64,000 bases of DNA from Owenia fusiformis (Eukaryota > Annelida > Polychaeta > Sabellida > Oweniidae), in NCBI GenBank assembly GCA_903813345.2, contig CAIIXF020000005.1:12095375-12159374 (forward strand), written 5' to 3'. Numbering within the stretch: position 1 is the stretch's first letter; each line of letters opens with the position of its first letter. The position numbers and the translations under genes are program-made. Shown here one piece after another: positions 35,120 through 46,567 of the stretch. The notes beneath the pieces were generated by a model. It ran no database searches and was not told the DNA's origin. It saw nothing but the letters and a program-made list of their open reading frames with translations.

Positions 35120-36125
35120 GTCCATGGATATGGAAAGAATAATTGCCTTGAAATACCAATACATGAAGTTATAAATTCGGCACACAAGGGAAAAAGACAA
35201 CAAGAATTTGACATTGAAAAGCAAGACAATATCCAGTGAGATACAATGCTTAAGTAACAAAGAGTGAATTTACGATTGTAAGTTAAGAATCCTAGTCCAT
35301 AAACAGTTCAACAATAATAATATGGAGGAAATTATGGCTTCATCCTCTATTACACAAACATAAATGTGAAAGCAGAGATCCACGTAAAGGTGTAATATTT
35401 GAAAGAATGTGAGAAGAAAAGTAAAAGAAAAGTAGCAATTCAAGAACAGCAGCACATTGAAATATCAATAAATCGGTCTTAAGATATAAAGATGAGTCCG
35501 ACGAGAGAGAGTTGGTAATAAAATACCAAACTGACAGAGTAAGATACAATAGATGACATTGACATATTTGCGACCCAGACATTTGTCATTAAAGATTTAC
35601 TTTTAGAAGATTAGATGCCTGCTAAGTAGCAATAAATATATTCTCAAGACTCCCCTTCAATTCTCTGATCACCTTTTTTTATTATGCATTAAAGGCTGAC
35701 CTTTCCATAAAACGCAACATTGGGACATTTTGAGACATAGTTACCTCTGTAAAGGAAAATATTCATGCAGGGGTTTAAAGATATCAGTTATGGGTGACCA
35801 AAATTAACCTGAAAACAATAGATCGCATAAGTTTTCCCTCTGTTTTCCACTTTATCCCAAATGAATCCATTTTTCCTTCAACAGGCTAACTGTGTTTCAA
35901 AACACAATATATTAATGCAAAAATTCCTGGGAGGTGAAATCCATTTTCGTGAGCGGGATTGGGAGGTTGATACAATTTTTGTTAGTGGGATTGAGCAGGA
36001 CAATACAATTTTTATTACACCATTGGTGGGATATAGTCGTCATGATGATGGAGCAATCGTTATGGTGCTTGTCCCACTTATTTGTCATCACCATTTCAGG
36101 ATAGAGAATATCAAGTTTTAGAGAT
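35120..36125. other. No gene recognised
   Basis: Several overlapping short frames on the minus strand (about 34952-35582) and one on the plus strand (35861-36121) have no recognisable domain. The latter includes a ~35-bp imperfect direct repeat around 'atacaatttttgtta'. Confidence 0.5.
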
Positions 36126-36129
36126 GATC

Positions 36130-36460
36130 AACTTTTGGATGGCCATCTTGTTTTCTGGTGGCCATTTTGAAAGTTTTTGATAAATCTTATCATCGCCAAC
36201 TCAGGAAAACCGCTCATCAGATTTTTTCAAAATTTGCACAAATTATACAGTATACGCATAAAGTTCTAGAGCTGACTAACTCTTGTGTGTTTTCTGGCGG
36301 CCATTTTGAAGGTTTTTTGATAAATCTTGTCATCGCCATTACAGCAAAACCGCTCATCGGATTTTCTCAAAATTCACACACATGGTAGAAGATATCAAGT
36401 CCTAGAGATGATGAACTTATGGGCAGCCTTGTTGTTTTCTGGTGGCCATTTTGAAGGTTT
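36130..36460 (+). repeat. Imperfect tandem repeat, about 140-bp period
   Basis: 'tggccattttgaaggtttt' or a close form recurs at about 36160, 36298 and 36442. It is followed in the first two by 'gataaatcttgtcatcgcca' and 'aaaccgctcatc', and preceded by 'ctagag' and 'gatgaac' blocks. The third copy is truncated. Part of the widespread 'ggccattttgaa' repeat. Confidence 0.65.
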
Positions 36461-36744
36461 TTCAATGGTGTGATCTCATTCGCGTCATGTGCCGTTGTTT
36501 TGAATATTAAAAATATTCCCAGGTTTTATTCACCACCAAAAAGTCGTATCATGGGATAAATTAGCATATGCTAGTATTTATACAAGCATTCAGTCCTAAT
36601 TGTTGTAACACAGAAAAACCTCAAATTCCATAAAAGTGTCTTAAGGTCAACATCCACGATCATGAATAAGGTTAAGTACATGTGTACAGAAACTCTGAAT
36701 GAATCGAGTGTCAATAACATGTGGAGTCATTCACCATGCAAGTA

Positions 36745-37060
36745 ATTCCTACCAGTATATAAGCGCAAATGCCAAAGGGAAGGGTGACTAAAAACTTTAA
36801 AGAAACCCAATAAGAAAAGCAAATTGTAAGTGTAAATCTGTCATAAGAAAAGTAGACCCAATATATCCCAAAACCATGATCTAAAGTGAAAAGAAACAAT
36901 GTCTAACATCCCCTCCCCCTCCAATTGAGAACCAATATCACAATCCAGGACCAGAACAACAAGGGACATTTAATTCATACTGAAGTCATTACAATACATT
37001 TTGAAGAAAAATTGAAAAAATTATAGCCAATACTCATATCATCAAAAATACATTAGTTGT
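36745..37060 (+). repeat. Dispersed repeat R, copy 3
   Basis: Matches 24654-24960 through 'gccaaagggaagg', 'ccaaaaccatgatctaa', 'agtgaaaagaaacaatgtct' and 'catactgaagtcattaca'. Same orientation as that copy. Downstream 'agtccataggcaactcaaag' also occurs after the copy at 58140, so the family may extend to about 37200. Confidence 0.65.
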
Positions 37061-37209
37061 AGATACTAGTACTCATAAAATAGTATTCAGTCTCAAATGA
37101 TGTGGGATAGTTAAAATCCAGTCTCGAAGTCCATAGGCAACTCAAAGGGTCAACATCCGTTCGCAAAGCAGTATTACATAGTTCTACAAGTATTTCCATC
37201 TTAACTTCT

Positions 37210-38210
37210 TTTCCAGTAATTAATATTCCCTGGACAAATAGTTATTGTTTTTGCAAATGTCACTAACCTAAAGAACATTAGCATGCATGCTATTGTTACC
37301 TATTTCTAGCCACTCTAGTTGCATTATCTGTTTTTTTTATTAAACCTACACCTCTCAATAAAAAGCAATTGTAGGTTGTTCCATGGTCCCTAGTGATGTT
37401 TTTGCAATCGAAACAATATTCAATAATAAATGAATGTGGCAAATGCTGTTTATAGTAAATACTCGTGATAAATGTGTAATAAGAGAATTGGTCCTTCGAT
37501 TGCTCAGATGTGCGCCGGCCATTCAATTTTTTGAAGATTTCAAAAGAATCTGACTGACTGACATGGTTGACTAATAAATTAGAACATTTCAAATAAGTTG
37601 CGTTAAATTTCGATGAGGAATATGATAAGCTCAGGGGGAAATACTTGCCTGCCACGAGCAATTGGTCAACTATGGTTCAAATCTTGCAAGTGGATTTTTA
37701 ATTTTTTACTCATTAGTTGTGCTTTGATATTTTCAGAAAATTACTTAATAACAATGTCAACTAAAAAAAATATTAAAAAGTTATGGTTGCTATAGTAACA
37801 TGAATCAGCGGTAGGCAGAGCAGGCTAAAGGGATCTGTTGTGTTTGAATGTTCACAAATTTTTCATTTCGTTTTACTTATTTTATTCTCATGATCAAGGG
37901 TAAAGGTGTTATAGTGTTCATCGTGGTACAATCATTACAATATGTACACCTCTTCTGTTTCACTATCCAATCCTCAAACAGTTGTACGGATGTCATAGGT
38001 TCTCCTAAGGTCAAATGACAGTGGACATGTATATGTATTGTTATTTTTTGATGTTGATGTGTTTATGGTACACAATAAACTTTTTATATTTCAAAATGTC
38101 ATTAAGTCAAGTCATATTTTGTTGACTAAATATATACATGTAGTCTGAATTTGCTTCCTACAAAAGAAAGATATGGATTTTGGCCTAACGATTTTATGAA
38201 GAATCATGGG
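37210..38210. other. No gene recognised
   Basis: The minus-strand frame at 37296-37661 (121 codons) is among the longer ones in the window but shows no domain or motif I recognise and no obvious splice context. Confidence 0.4.
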
Positions 38211-38218
38211 ATAAAAAG

Positions 38219-38358
38219 CTTATTTACTGGTTAGGATTAAAAATATGGTTTTATTCCTTGTGGCGATATGATATTTCCCTCTGACCCTTCAGGTCCTCGT
38301 GAAATATCATATTGTTCCTCGGAATAAACTCATATTGAATCCCTCCCAGTAAATAACC
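38219..38358. repeat. Foldback element with ~60-bp arms
   Basis: 'ttatttactgg' at the left pairs with 'cccagtaaataa' at the right, and the inner 'gatatgatatttcc' pairs with 'gaaatatcatattg', around a centre 'ctctgacccttcagg' that continues the pairing. No TSD evident. MITE-like. Confidence 0.6.
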
Positions 38359-38439
38359 TCTATATAGTATCTAGATAATTACATAGATAAATAATGTACA
38401 TAGATAATTTGACTTAATATAGATTTAAGATTTTGAAGC

Positions 38440-38658
38440 AAATGCAAGACATATACAGAATTCGTGTGAAAATGGATTGTATTCCATTTTTTCAGCGTTC
38501 GCTTTTTTGCTATATCAAGTGCATTCAATTTTTATAAACATCAACACAATGTGTGATTTGCGTGACATCTTATCATAAACGCAGAATTGATGTGTGATTT
38601 AAATTTTTCCACCAAATGCATGACAATCACGCTTAATGCGTGAGGATTGACAGGGCAG
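38440..38658 (-). repeat. Decayed C-family fragment
   Basis: In the orientation of copy 2, it retains 'tttgcgtgacat', 'caccaaatgcatgac' and the end 'attgacaggg'. The left end is not recognisable and identity is low, so this is an old, truncated copy. Confidence 0.5.
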
Positions 38659-39069
38659 GAGAACACCTGATATTTTGCATACATTATCAGAAAACAAATC
38701 TAAGAATGAGGTTCAAATTGAAAGAATGGCTTATTAGGAAAAAGCAGATTGATTTTCCTTTTTCCAACTTTCACTCTTTTAGTTTCTCAAATAGTGTGTG
38801 GTAGACAAAAATAATCTTATAAGGCTCTACAACCAATATCATGCAAAATCAAAACTACTTATAAACTTTGTAACACCACAGAAGGACTAATGCTAGACTG
38901 AGAAACCCCTTTTCTCAAAGGGTTAGAGCACTATGTTTGGGATAGAGAACAACTTTATGGAAGGGATCCCTATCATGCTGTGAATTACATACATGAAGTT
39001 GATCTAAATAAGCAAAATTGCAGTGATGAGACTACAATGATGTGTGACAAAACTCCAAGACCACCCCAT

Positions 39070-39104
39070 CAGGCCGTCCAACTGTCTCGCAATTTGCGTA
39101 TTTC
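39070..39104 (+). repeat. C-family terminal fragment
   Basis: 'caggccgtccaactgtc' followed by 'tcgcaatttgcgtattt' matches the left terminus of the C element with three changes in the first 30 bases. Only the end is present. Confidence 0.5.
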
Positions 39105-39710
39105 CTTGAAATATTTCATACCTACCAAATGTACTTGTAAAAAAAGTACAAGTTACAACAAAACAATGAAAGGGGGATTTTCAGTACAAAAATATACTGA
39201 CAATTGTATAAATTTTTACTGAAAGTAATACCCCATAACCCCATAAAAATGTAGTGAAATCTTGTGGTTGAAAATAAGCTGGATTAATGATAAAATTCAG
39301 CTTTGTCTTAATTAGTGACAGTATTTTTCAATTGCAAGATTTCAATACACAAAGTAGAACTTTGAATTTGAAGAACCGACGCCACATTTATGAGGGTAAT
39401 TCCATAGAGCATGTACTTTATACAGTATCCCCAACGAACTTGTTCTGAAACATAATCTTCGTTTTCTGGAGGATAGATCACACTTTCTCATACATTGATT
39501 TGTTATATTCTGTGATATATAAAATCGAATATTACGGAATTGGTATCCACAGTGCGTGAAATAATACAATTATGTAAACTTCCTTAATTTCATTACTTAC
39601 CATTTATTTGAGTTTAATGGCGAAATTTATTTATTTTCTCTATCTCTGATTTTCCTGAATTATGTCAGTCCATGACACTGATAAATATATATTTAAGGAA
39701 TAAAGACAGA

Positions 39711-39856
39711 GATTCTATGATTTATGGCGCAAAATATGACCGAAAGTTTTATTCTGTTCATTGTTAAAAGACCGAAATAACGTAGCAAGTGAGGTCTTTG
39801 GCAATGGCCAGAATAAAATCGGAGGTCATATATTTTCCATAAATCATAGAATCAAG
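39711..39856. repeat. Inverted-repeat MITE, ~45-bp arms
   Basis: 'gattctatgatttatgg' at 39711 pairs with 'ccataaatcatagaatc' near 39838, and 'ttttattctg' pairs with 'cagaataaaat'. The centre is about 55 bp. No coding; the TSD is unclear. Confidence 0.6.
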
Positions 39857-40517
39857 GTCTTTTTTACGATTCTCATATGATAAATGAATCAGAAAAAAAG
39901 CTTTTTAAATATGTAGTCATATATGCCCCAATATAGACCAATAAATCAACTGTTCTAGTGACTGTGACGTCACAAATCATATCATTGTATATCGGATGTA
40001 CGTTTGGCCCTAAAAGGGCATCAGTACTAATAAAATCCTATTATTATGTAGAATAATGAATATATCTGCGCGAAATTCATGTGAAACCTATTTGAAACCT
40101 ATCCAATAAAAAGTTGAAAAGGTGCAAACATCCTACACTTGAAATGATCATTTTTCCATTTTAACATAATAATAATTATAAATATAATTTCTCTACCACA
40201 ATAATACTTCTATGACCAAAAAATCTGTCACTGGCCTTTCATCTATAATTCATTAGGGATATGTGCAAGACACATGCGTTCAACAAGCAGGAGGGTGAAC
40301 CAAACAAAGGGTGAATCAATAGACCCACATGTGTAGTTTAGACTTCCATTAGTAGTAGGTCATTAAAAATAATGTCACAAACATGTAGTATTTATATCCT
40401 GTTTACAGTGATGGCATTTGTATGCGAAGGTGAATTCAAGTGCAACTAGAAAACTGTGCAACTCTATCTACTCTACCATTGATTTGTAGATAATAAAAAA
40501 ATAAAGGAAAGACAGTT

Positions 40518-40940
40518 TGCTTTAGATTTTAAAAACTGAAAATATCAAGATTCAATATCTTAAACCCATAGGATTAATGACTCTAATCAAACATCTAATA
40601 TAAAGATCAGTTGTACAGGATTGAATGATTATCATTAATTCACATAGATATTTTTCTAAATACATTTTGCTTCAGATTTTTAGAACTGAAAATATCAAGA
40701 TTCAATATCTTAAACCATGGGCTTTCAAAGCCCATGCTTAAACCCATAGGATTAATGACTCTAATCATACTCCTAATATAAGGATCAGTTGTACAAGATT
40801 GTACAATTATCATTAATTGACATTGATATATTACCAAATATATTTTGCTTTACATTTTTGAAACTGAAAATGTCGAGATTAAACCTTAAACTCATAGGAT
40901 TAATGATTCTAAACACCCAATATAAAGATCAGTTATTACC
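40518..40940 (+). repeat. Three-copy tandem repeat, ~152-bp unit
   Basis: 'actgaaaatatcaagattc', 'cataggattaatgactcta' and 'aaagatcagtt' recur at about 40536, 40686 and 40862. The second copy is 28 bp longer because of the small palindromic insertion at 40716-40744. The third copy is partial. Confidence 0.75.
40716..40736. mobile_element. ~20-bp palindromic insertion with 7-8 bp direct flanks
   Basis: 'catgggctttcaaagcccat' plus g is an interrupted palindrome. Compared with the neighbouring tandem copy (40551-40571), it is an insertion flanked by a duplicated 'cttaaac' (40709-40715 and 40737-40743; 8 bp if the next base is counted). It looks like two abutting terminal repeats with no interior. 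A 26-bp perfect version lies at 33746-33771. Confidence 0.7.
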
Positions 40941-41364
40941 TCACTAAACAAAGAAATTAATCTAGTTTGATAAAAGGATATAGAGACTAACAAATTAGTT
41001 TTCTTTGTAGCTTTTTTGTCTTCACCAAAACTGATTTAATCTATAAATCAGATTGTGAATAAATCAATTCTTTACTAGGGAAGCTCAATTTATCACTATA
41101 TCCAATTCTACATATAGACTCTCTCTAAAATCTAGCAAGAATACCCCTTATTGCAAAATGTAACATAAAAATTAGTTTTTTCAAAATCTACTGCAAAAAG
41201 TACATTTAAAAAAAAATCCTGCAAAGAATACCTGATTTTGGAAAAATCTCCGATAAAAGTACCACATTTTTTATAAAATCTCCCGCAAATTTATCACTTT
41301 AGGTTGCCAGGTCTGTAGGGAAACACAATTTTATATTCTCAATCTTTCCTGATTCCTTTATTAT

Positions 41365-41414
41365 CTAAGGACAGGTGCTAAAGGGAAAGGACCGAATGTT
41401 GTGATGGAAACTAC
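41365..41414 (+). repeat. Repeat R, copy 4, left part
   Basis: 'ggtgctaaagggaaagg' to 'gatggaaactac' matches the start of R. The rest of R resumes at 43528, so the 2.1-kb element between them was inserted into R. Confidence 0.65.
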
Positions 41415-43527
41415 CACAGGCTGGTATCGAAAAAATTGTCCGCTGTGACGGAGCGTGCTATTTTGCATAGAAACACTAGGAAATCCACACAATTTATTTT
41501 TTTACTCATATGTTTTGCTATATCAAAGAAAATTACTGACTCCATGCAATGAATATATCATTTGCGGGTAACTTTAACTTCTGTTTGAAGTCCAACAACG
41601 CTAAGAGTAAAAGCTATTGAAAACGGCGTCGGAGTATCATACTAAAAAATGTACCATTTCTTTTATTTCTTTTTAATGGTACAATATAGCGACACAATAA
41701 TATTTACATATGTTTTAAGGATAACTCTGAAGGTATTAATGAGATTTTTATGTATTGGGTATTTTTAATTTTTTCAATAAAAAATAATGTTTAAATTTTT
41801 TGTCCGCTGTGACGGAGCAGTTTCAAATCTGAAATACGTTAAGAATTTAGATTTATATCTCTTTATAACTACACGTTAGAGGAGGGAGCGTATCAAATCT
41901 CTTTCATAAAGTATTCTGAAAAATAAAACGGAATAAAAGTACACAATTCAAATTCTGAGATGTATATACGACCACTTTTTAAGCTTCTTTTCTCAGTTTG
42001 TACTGTAATCCAAGTTATGCATGGTAACTCATGAAAATGATAGTCAACTTTATTTCAGTATAGGGTATTTGCCTTTCGTTGTGCCTACTGTGGATCCATC
42101 ACCTGACATGGTCATTTTTTATGGTAACTTATATACAGTAATATTATGTGGTAAAAGGTTATACATCTGTCGGAACGCAGGATGTCTGTGCGCTATTTCG
42201 AATAAATTCATAGTATCCCTATTTATGCAATGGTTACGCGGTAAACACGATACAAAAATATGCCATATTCCGCAACGAATATGCCATATTTACTTGCGGT
42301 GTATGACAGATTCACCTGTGGTATATGGCATACACACTAACCAATGAGAACGTGATACGGAAGTATGCAATTGTCAATTGCATCGATTGAACGAACAAGT
42401 AAAACTTTATAAATTATTATAATGATTACTGAATCAACAGTACAGTTTATCGCATACATCAACGTATGCAGAAGTATCACTCACCAATCTCACGTAATAA
42501 ACTTACCCAATCAATCCAGGATTCATATATTAGTACGCACTGACAGTATTGGTAATCCAGCGTAGTTTTACATTCAGAGTCGATTCTCGCAACCAATCAA
42601 ACCAAGTCTTTCTGTATCACGTTTTTCACCTGCGGAATATGTCATATTCAACTGCTGTATATGGCATATTCCGCAAGTGAGTATGACATATTCTGAAAAT
42701 GAGTATCGGGTATTCACTGAATTCAATGCATCACATATTCACTGCGGAATATTGCATACTCACCTGCGGAATGGCATATTCACCCGTATCACAAATACCG
42801 CGCAACCATGAATGTATGCCATATTCCGCGTAACAATTTACACTACACGTGACATTTTAAGACGTCTTGGCGAAAACGTATTAGATATATTATGTTGAGT
42901 TTACACCATGTTGATTCATGTTGATTTCAGTACAAACCTCCGAAAAATGCTAAGAGTGGTCGTTTTTATATCTCAGATTTACATTACCCCAGATCTCCCA
43001 GAGGCTACTTGTCATAATTTAGGAAGTGATTTAGGAAGTGATTTGTGACGTTCTTTCTTCTTAGGGTACTTTTAAAAGGTATAATTTGAATCTTAAATTC
43101 TTAACGTAGTTCACAGTTAAAACTGCTCCGTCAAAGCGGACAAAAATGTAAACATTATTTTTTATAAAAAATATTAAAAATACCCAATACATCAAGATAT
43201 CATTAATACCTTCAGAGTTATCCTTAAAACATATGTAAATATTATCGTGTCGCTATATTGTACCATTAAAAAGAAATAAAAGAAATGGTACATTTTTGAG
43301 CATGATACCCCGGCGCTGTTTTCAATAGCTCTTACTCTTAGCGTTGTTGGACTTCAAACAAAAGTTAAAGTTACCCGCAAATGATATACCCATTGCATGG
43401 AGTAAGAAACTTTCTTTGGTATAGCGAAACATATGAGTAAAAAAATAAATTGTGTGGGTTTCTTAGTGTTTCTATGCAAAATAGCACGCTCCGTCACAGC
43501 TGACAAATTTTTCGATACCAGCCTGTG
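41415..43527. mobile_element. 2.1-kb long-TIR element, Transib-like, 5-bp TSD
   Basis: Ends 'cacaggctggtatcgaaaaa' and its complement open inverted repeats of roughly 470 bp per side. 'actac' is duplicated at 41410-41414 and 43528-43532, and repeat R supplies the empty site. CAC-initial ends with a 5-bp TSD are typical of Transib/RAG-type elements. A 17-nt motif 'gtccgctgtgacggagc' occurs twice in each arm (41438 and 41802 on the left; degenerate complements on the right). No transposase frame is present: the longest frame, 42021-42347, has no motif. Transib assignment is inference. Confidence 0.6.
42255..42830. repeat. Array of dyad motifs 'tatgncatattc' at ~22-bp spacing
   Basis: Near-palindromic units such as 'atatgccatatt', 'aatatgtcatatt', 'tatggcatattc' and 'tatgacatattc' occur at about 42258, 42279, 42322 and then 42636, 42659, 42681, 42703, 42748, 42770 and 42815. 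They are separated by 'cacctgcgg'/'ccgcaagtg'-type spacers. Outer blocks 'atggttacgcggtaa' and 'taccgcgcaaccat' are inverted repeats, so this may be a nested ~590-bp element. The function is unknown; it looks like an array of binding sites for a dimeric DNA-binding protein. Confidence 0.65.
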
Positions 43528-43790
43528 ACTACAAGAAAAAACAAACTATAAGTGTATATCAGTCCCAACCCAAAACCATTCTTGTTATTATTCCTTTAAG
43601 TTACTTTGTTTATGTAACTATTGGCATTGTTATGCTGCCATTAGACACTTGGTAGTCTTTCTCTAGATACCATGATCAAACGTGAAAAGAAGCCCCATTT
43701 TTCCCCCCCACCATTCAAGAACCAATATCACAATCCAAGACCAGGACACAAAAGTAATCTAAGTAATCTGCAAGAGGACCTAAGTCTATG
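43528..43790 (+). repeat. Repeat R, copy 4, right part
   Basis: Resumes R with 'actacaagaaaaaacaaact', then 'ccatgatcaaacgtgaaaag' and 'ccaatatcacaatccaagac'. About 100 bp of unrelated sequence ('tcttgttattattcc' to 'ctctagat') interrupts it. Confidence 0.6.
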
Positions 43791-43799
43791 TATACTGAC

Positions 43800-45460
43800 T
43801 TGCCAGATATCCGATCACATACTTGCTTATGCTGTCCAAAGATGTTTTTTTACAGTATGAGTGAACAAGATATTCTCTTAATTGCTTTAACATTTTCTTC
43901 ATGAGCAAGGGTCCCATTTCAATAAGGCATCAAGCTTACTGGAACAATTGGTACTTGGTTATACCTAACACACTAGCAGACAAGACATCCAGACAAGACA
44001 TCCAGACGAACAGTCAGGAGAACAGAAGGTATCTCTATTACTAAAACCTTGTTTGATGGGTCAATATATAGCCTCCATGGATAACTTCACTAATATTCTT
44101 TGGCGCAACAGAGATCTAGGAGTATTGCTAAGAATACTTTTTAATCAGTATTGATGGGGTTGCTAGTGAAAGTATATCAAGATCAGCACCTTCAATTGTG
44201 TTTCAACAAGAACAGTAATCTGATTTAACTTAATTGCACAAGTTTGCTTTTTAAAGAAATCACAAACGGCAATAAGAGAATAAAGGAATACAAACTGCAA
44301 TAAAGAATGACTACCCATTTTCAATATCAATGGTTCCTATATAATTGAACGACTGTATTCCTATTGCTCAAAGGGCAGTGAATATATAAACAGCTAAGGG
44401 TCAATAAAAATTTGAAATTTCCAGAGATTCAACAAAAACAGGTCATCAGGATGAATCAGATGGTGAACATGGTAGAACCAAAGCAGAAACGTTTCAACAT
44501 TTTAGGAAATAAAAACAATCAGTGACTTCTATACAACAAAACAGGAAAATATGAATGAGTCATTTCAATTTGAAATGATGGCCATATTTAAAACCCCTGC
44601 TGGAACAAAGGTTATGTGTCAATATTGCCTATAAAACTTAACTTCATATGTAATAATATTTCATTATATTGATTTGTCATAATAGCGTATTGTAGTTTTA
44701 ATCTATTGAAGGGGTTTCTGTTGTTTCATTTCTCTACATTTGTAGTCAACATAGATTTTAGAGGACGCTTTCAAGATCATTGCCTACAATTTTTTACAAT
44801 AAAATTGATTAAATCAAACCATTCATTTTGTTCTATTCACAGTAAGATAATCAGTATTCAAGACTTTTCTTGAAGAATGGCATTAGTATTGTTATCTGGG
44901 TTACCTCATCAAATTAATTCATTTGAATTATTATTAATTACAATGACGATTACAATAGCGGATGATCTCCAACAACGCTCTAGATTTCTAAAGGCTTTTA
45001 GAAATATAGCCATGAAAACAACACGTTCTGTCCATTTAATTGAGAAAATTAAGATAAGTAGGTTATTTCGTTAGTAATTCCAGGTGAATGATCTAGCATT
45101 ATTTGTATTTCTTAAATTATATGAATATCTTTAAATAATAAATAGCACAAATATATCATCTGTAGAGCAGCCTTATTACTGTATAACTTTTATCGTTAAT
45201 CTATAAATAAGAAAAATAAACAACATAACAATTTAAGTCAAAAATGATATTGTAAACAATTGTATGGGGATACACAATAGACGAAATAACTCCCACTCTT
45301 CTGAATCAAATTACACTTATTTCATGTACAAATTCATTATTACATGGCTTTTGATGATTCTGTTGATGAATCATTTATCAAAGACTCAGTCAAAAGTAAA
45401 CAACTTTATTATGATACATATAGAATTACACTGGGGAACTAATGAGGATATTAATAAAGG
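43800..45460. other. No gene recognised
   Basis: A 15-bp duplication 'agacaagacatcc' lies near 43980. Short frames at 44877 and 45264 have no recognisable motif. Confidence 0.5.
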
Positions 45461-45462
45461 TC

Positions 45463-45775
45463 AGGTTTTGAAAAATTATGATAAAGCATGACAAAGATTT
45501 CTTCAACCCATCCATCAATTTTGGTTGTTATTGAAATGTATAACTGTATAAACTAAGATCTTTATTGTCATTGTGAAACTTTTATCAAGACTATCTCATC
45601 AAAACTGGTAATTCGAATGATGTTTTGAAAACACTGAAAGTCCTACTTTACTTTACGTCATAAAGTTAATGTTTTTTAAGATCAGGTTTTGAAAAATTAG
45701 GACAAGGCATGATAAAATCATTAATTCAACCATCCATCAATTTTGTTTGTGATTAAAATGTATTACTGTAGAAAG
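45463..45775 (+). repeat. Direct repeat, two ~95-bp copies
   Basis: 'caggttttgaaaaattatga' (45463) and 'caggttttgaaaaattagga' (45684) begin two copies that continue through 'catccatcaattttg' and 'tgtataactgta'. About 125 bp separates them. Confidence 0.6.
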
Positions 45776-45779
45776 ATTT

Positions 45780-46261
45780 TTAATATCACTAACTTTCAAG
45801 ACTACCTCATCAAAAGCATTTGCAACACAAAGTCCATTATTAATGGTTTTTTTGTGAAGATTAATTCGAACATTTTACACTCTATCCTTTGCTACCAATG
45901 CGCTATTAATAACAAATATGTTTATGTTGCATGTTAATTTTAATTAAGTGCCCACAGTGGGAGTTCATGAAGTATAGCATATTACATCTGGAATTAGCCT
46001 ATTATTTCAAATAGTTGGTTGTTGAAACCAGGATACCTCATCTACTTAAATTGCCCACATACAGTATGTTAAAGTTTGAACAAACTGCTCTGCATCTCAT
46101 ACGCCATTCTTAAAGGGTGACGCATATCGTTTAGCAAATCGAACGCTCGTTTCTGGTGTTGCTCACCGTTTAGTATAAAAGGCCCGATCCCGGAATAATA
46201 CTCAAGGGTTCACAGGTTTGAGGTCGTTGTGTCAACACCTCTAACTGTTATATAGCATAAG
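45780..46261. other. No gene recognised
   Basis: No supported feature up to the TA target of the mariner element. Confidence 0.5.
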
Positions 46262-46567
46262 TACAGGGTGATCCAGAAGTAACGTCAAAGATGTTGTAAT
46301 TTCAAAAGTATTCATCAGATCTTCATGAAATTTGGTATACATGTACCCACAACATTTCTGAGTTACCATCTCAAAGATTGGAATTCAATCATTTCATTGG
46401 TTGAAATTATGGTTGCTATAGTAACCCGATATCGCGTAACCCGGGGCAAATTACTTAACGTGTAATGCGTAATCTCAAAATATCAACAAGATCTGAAATT
46501 GTTATATCCTCAACATTTTATTTCACAACAATATAAATCATACTATTGCACAGTTACTAATAATAGT

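Noticed and set aside
37296-37661. 121-codon minus-strand open frame.
   Set aside because: No domain, signal or splice context; length is within chance expectation for 64 kb.
42255-42830. CRISPR-like array of regularly spaced repeats.
   Set aside because: The genome is eukaryotic, the units are degenerate dyads of ~12 bp with 9-10 bp spacers, and there are no cas genes. A binding-site array inside a transposon fits better.
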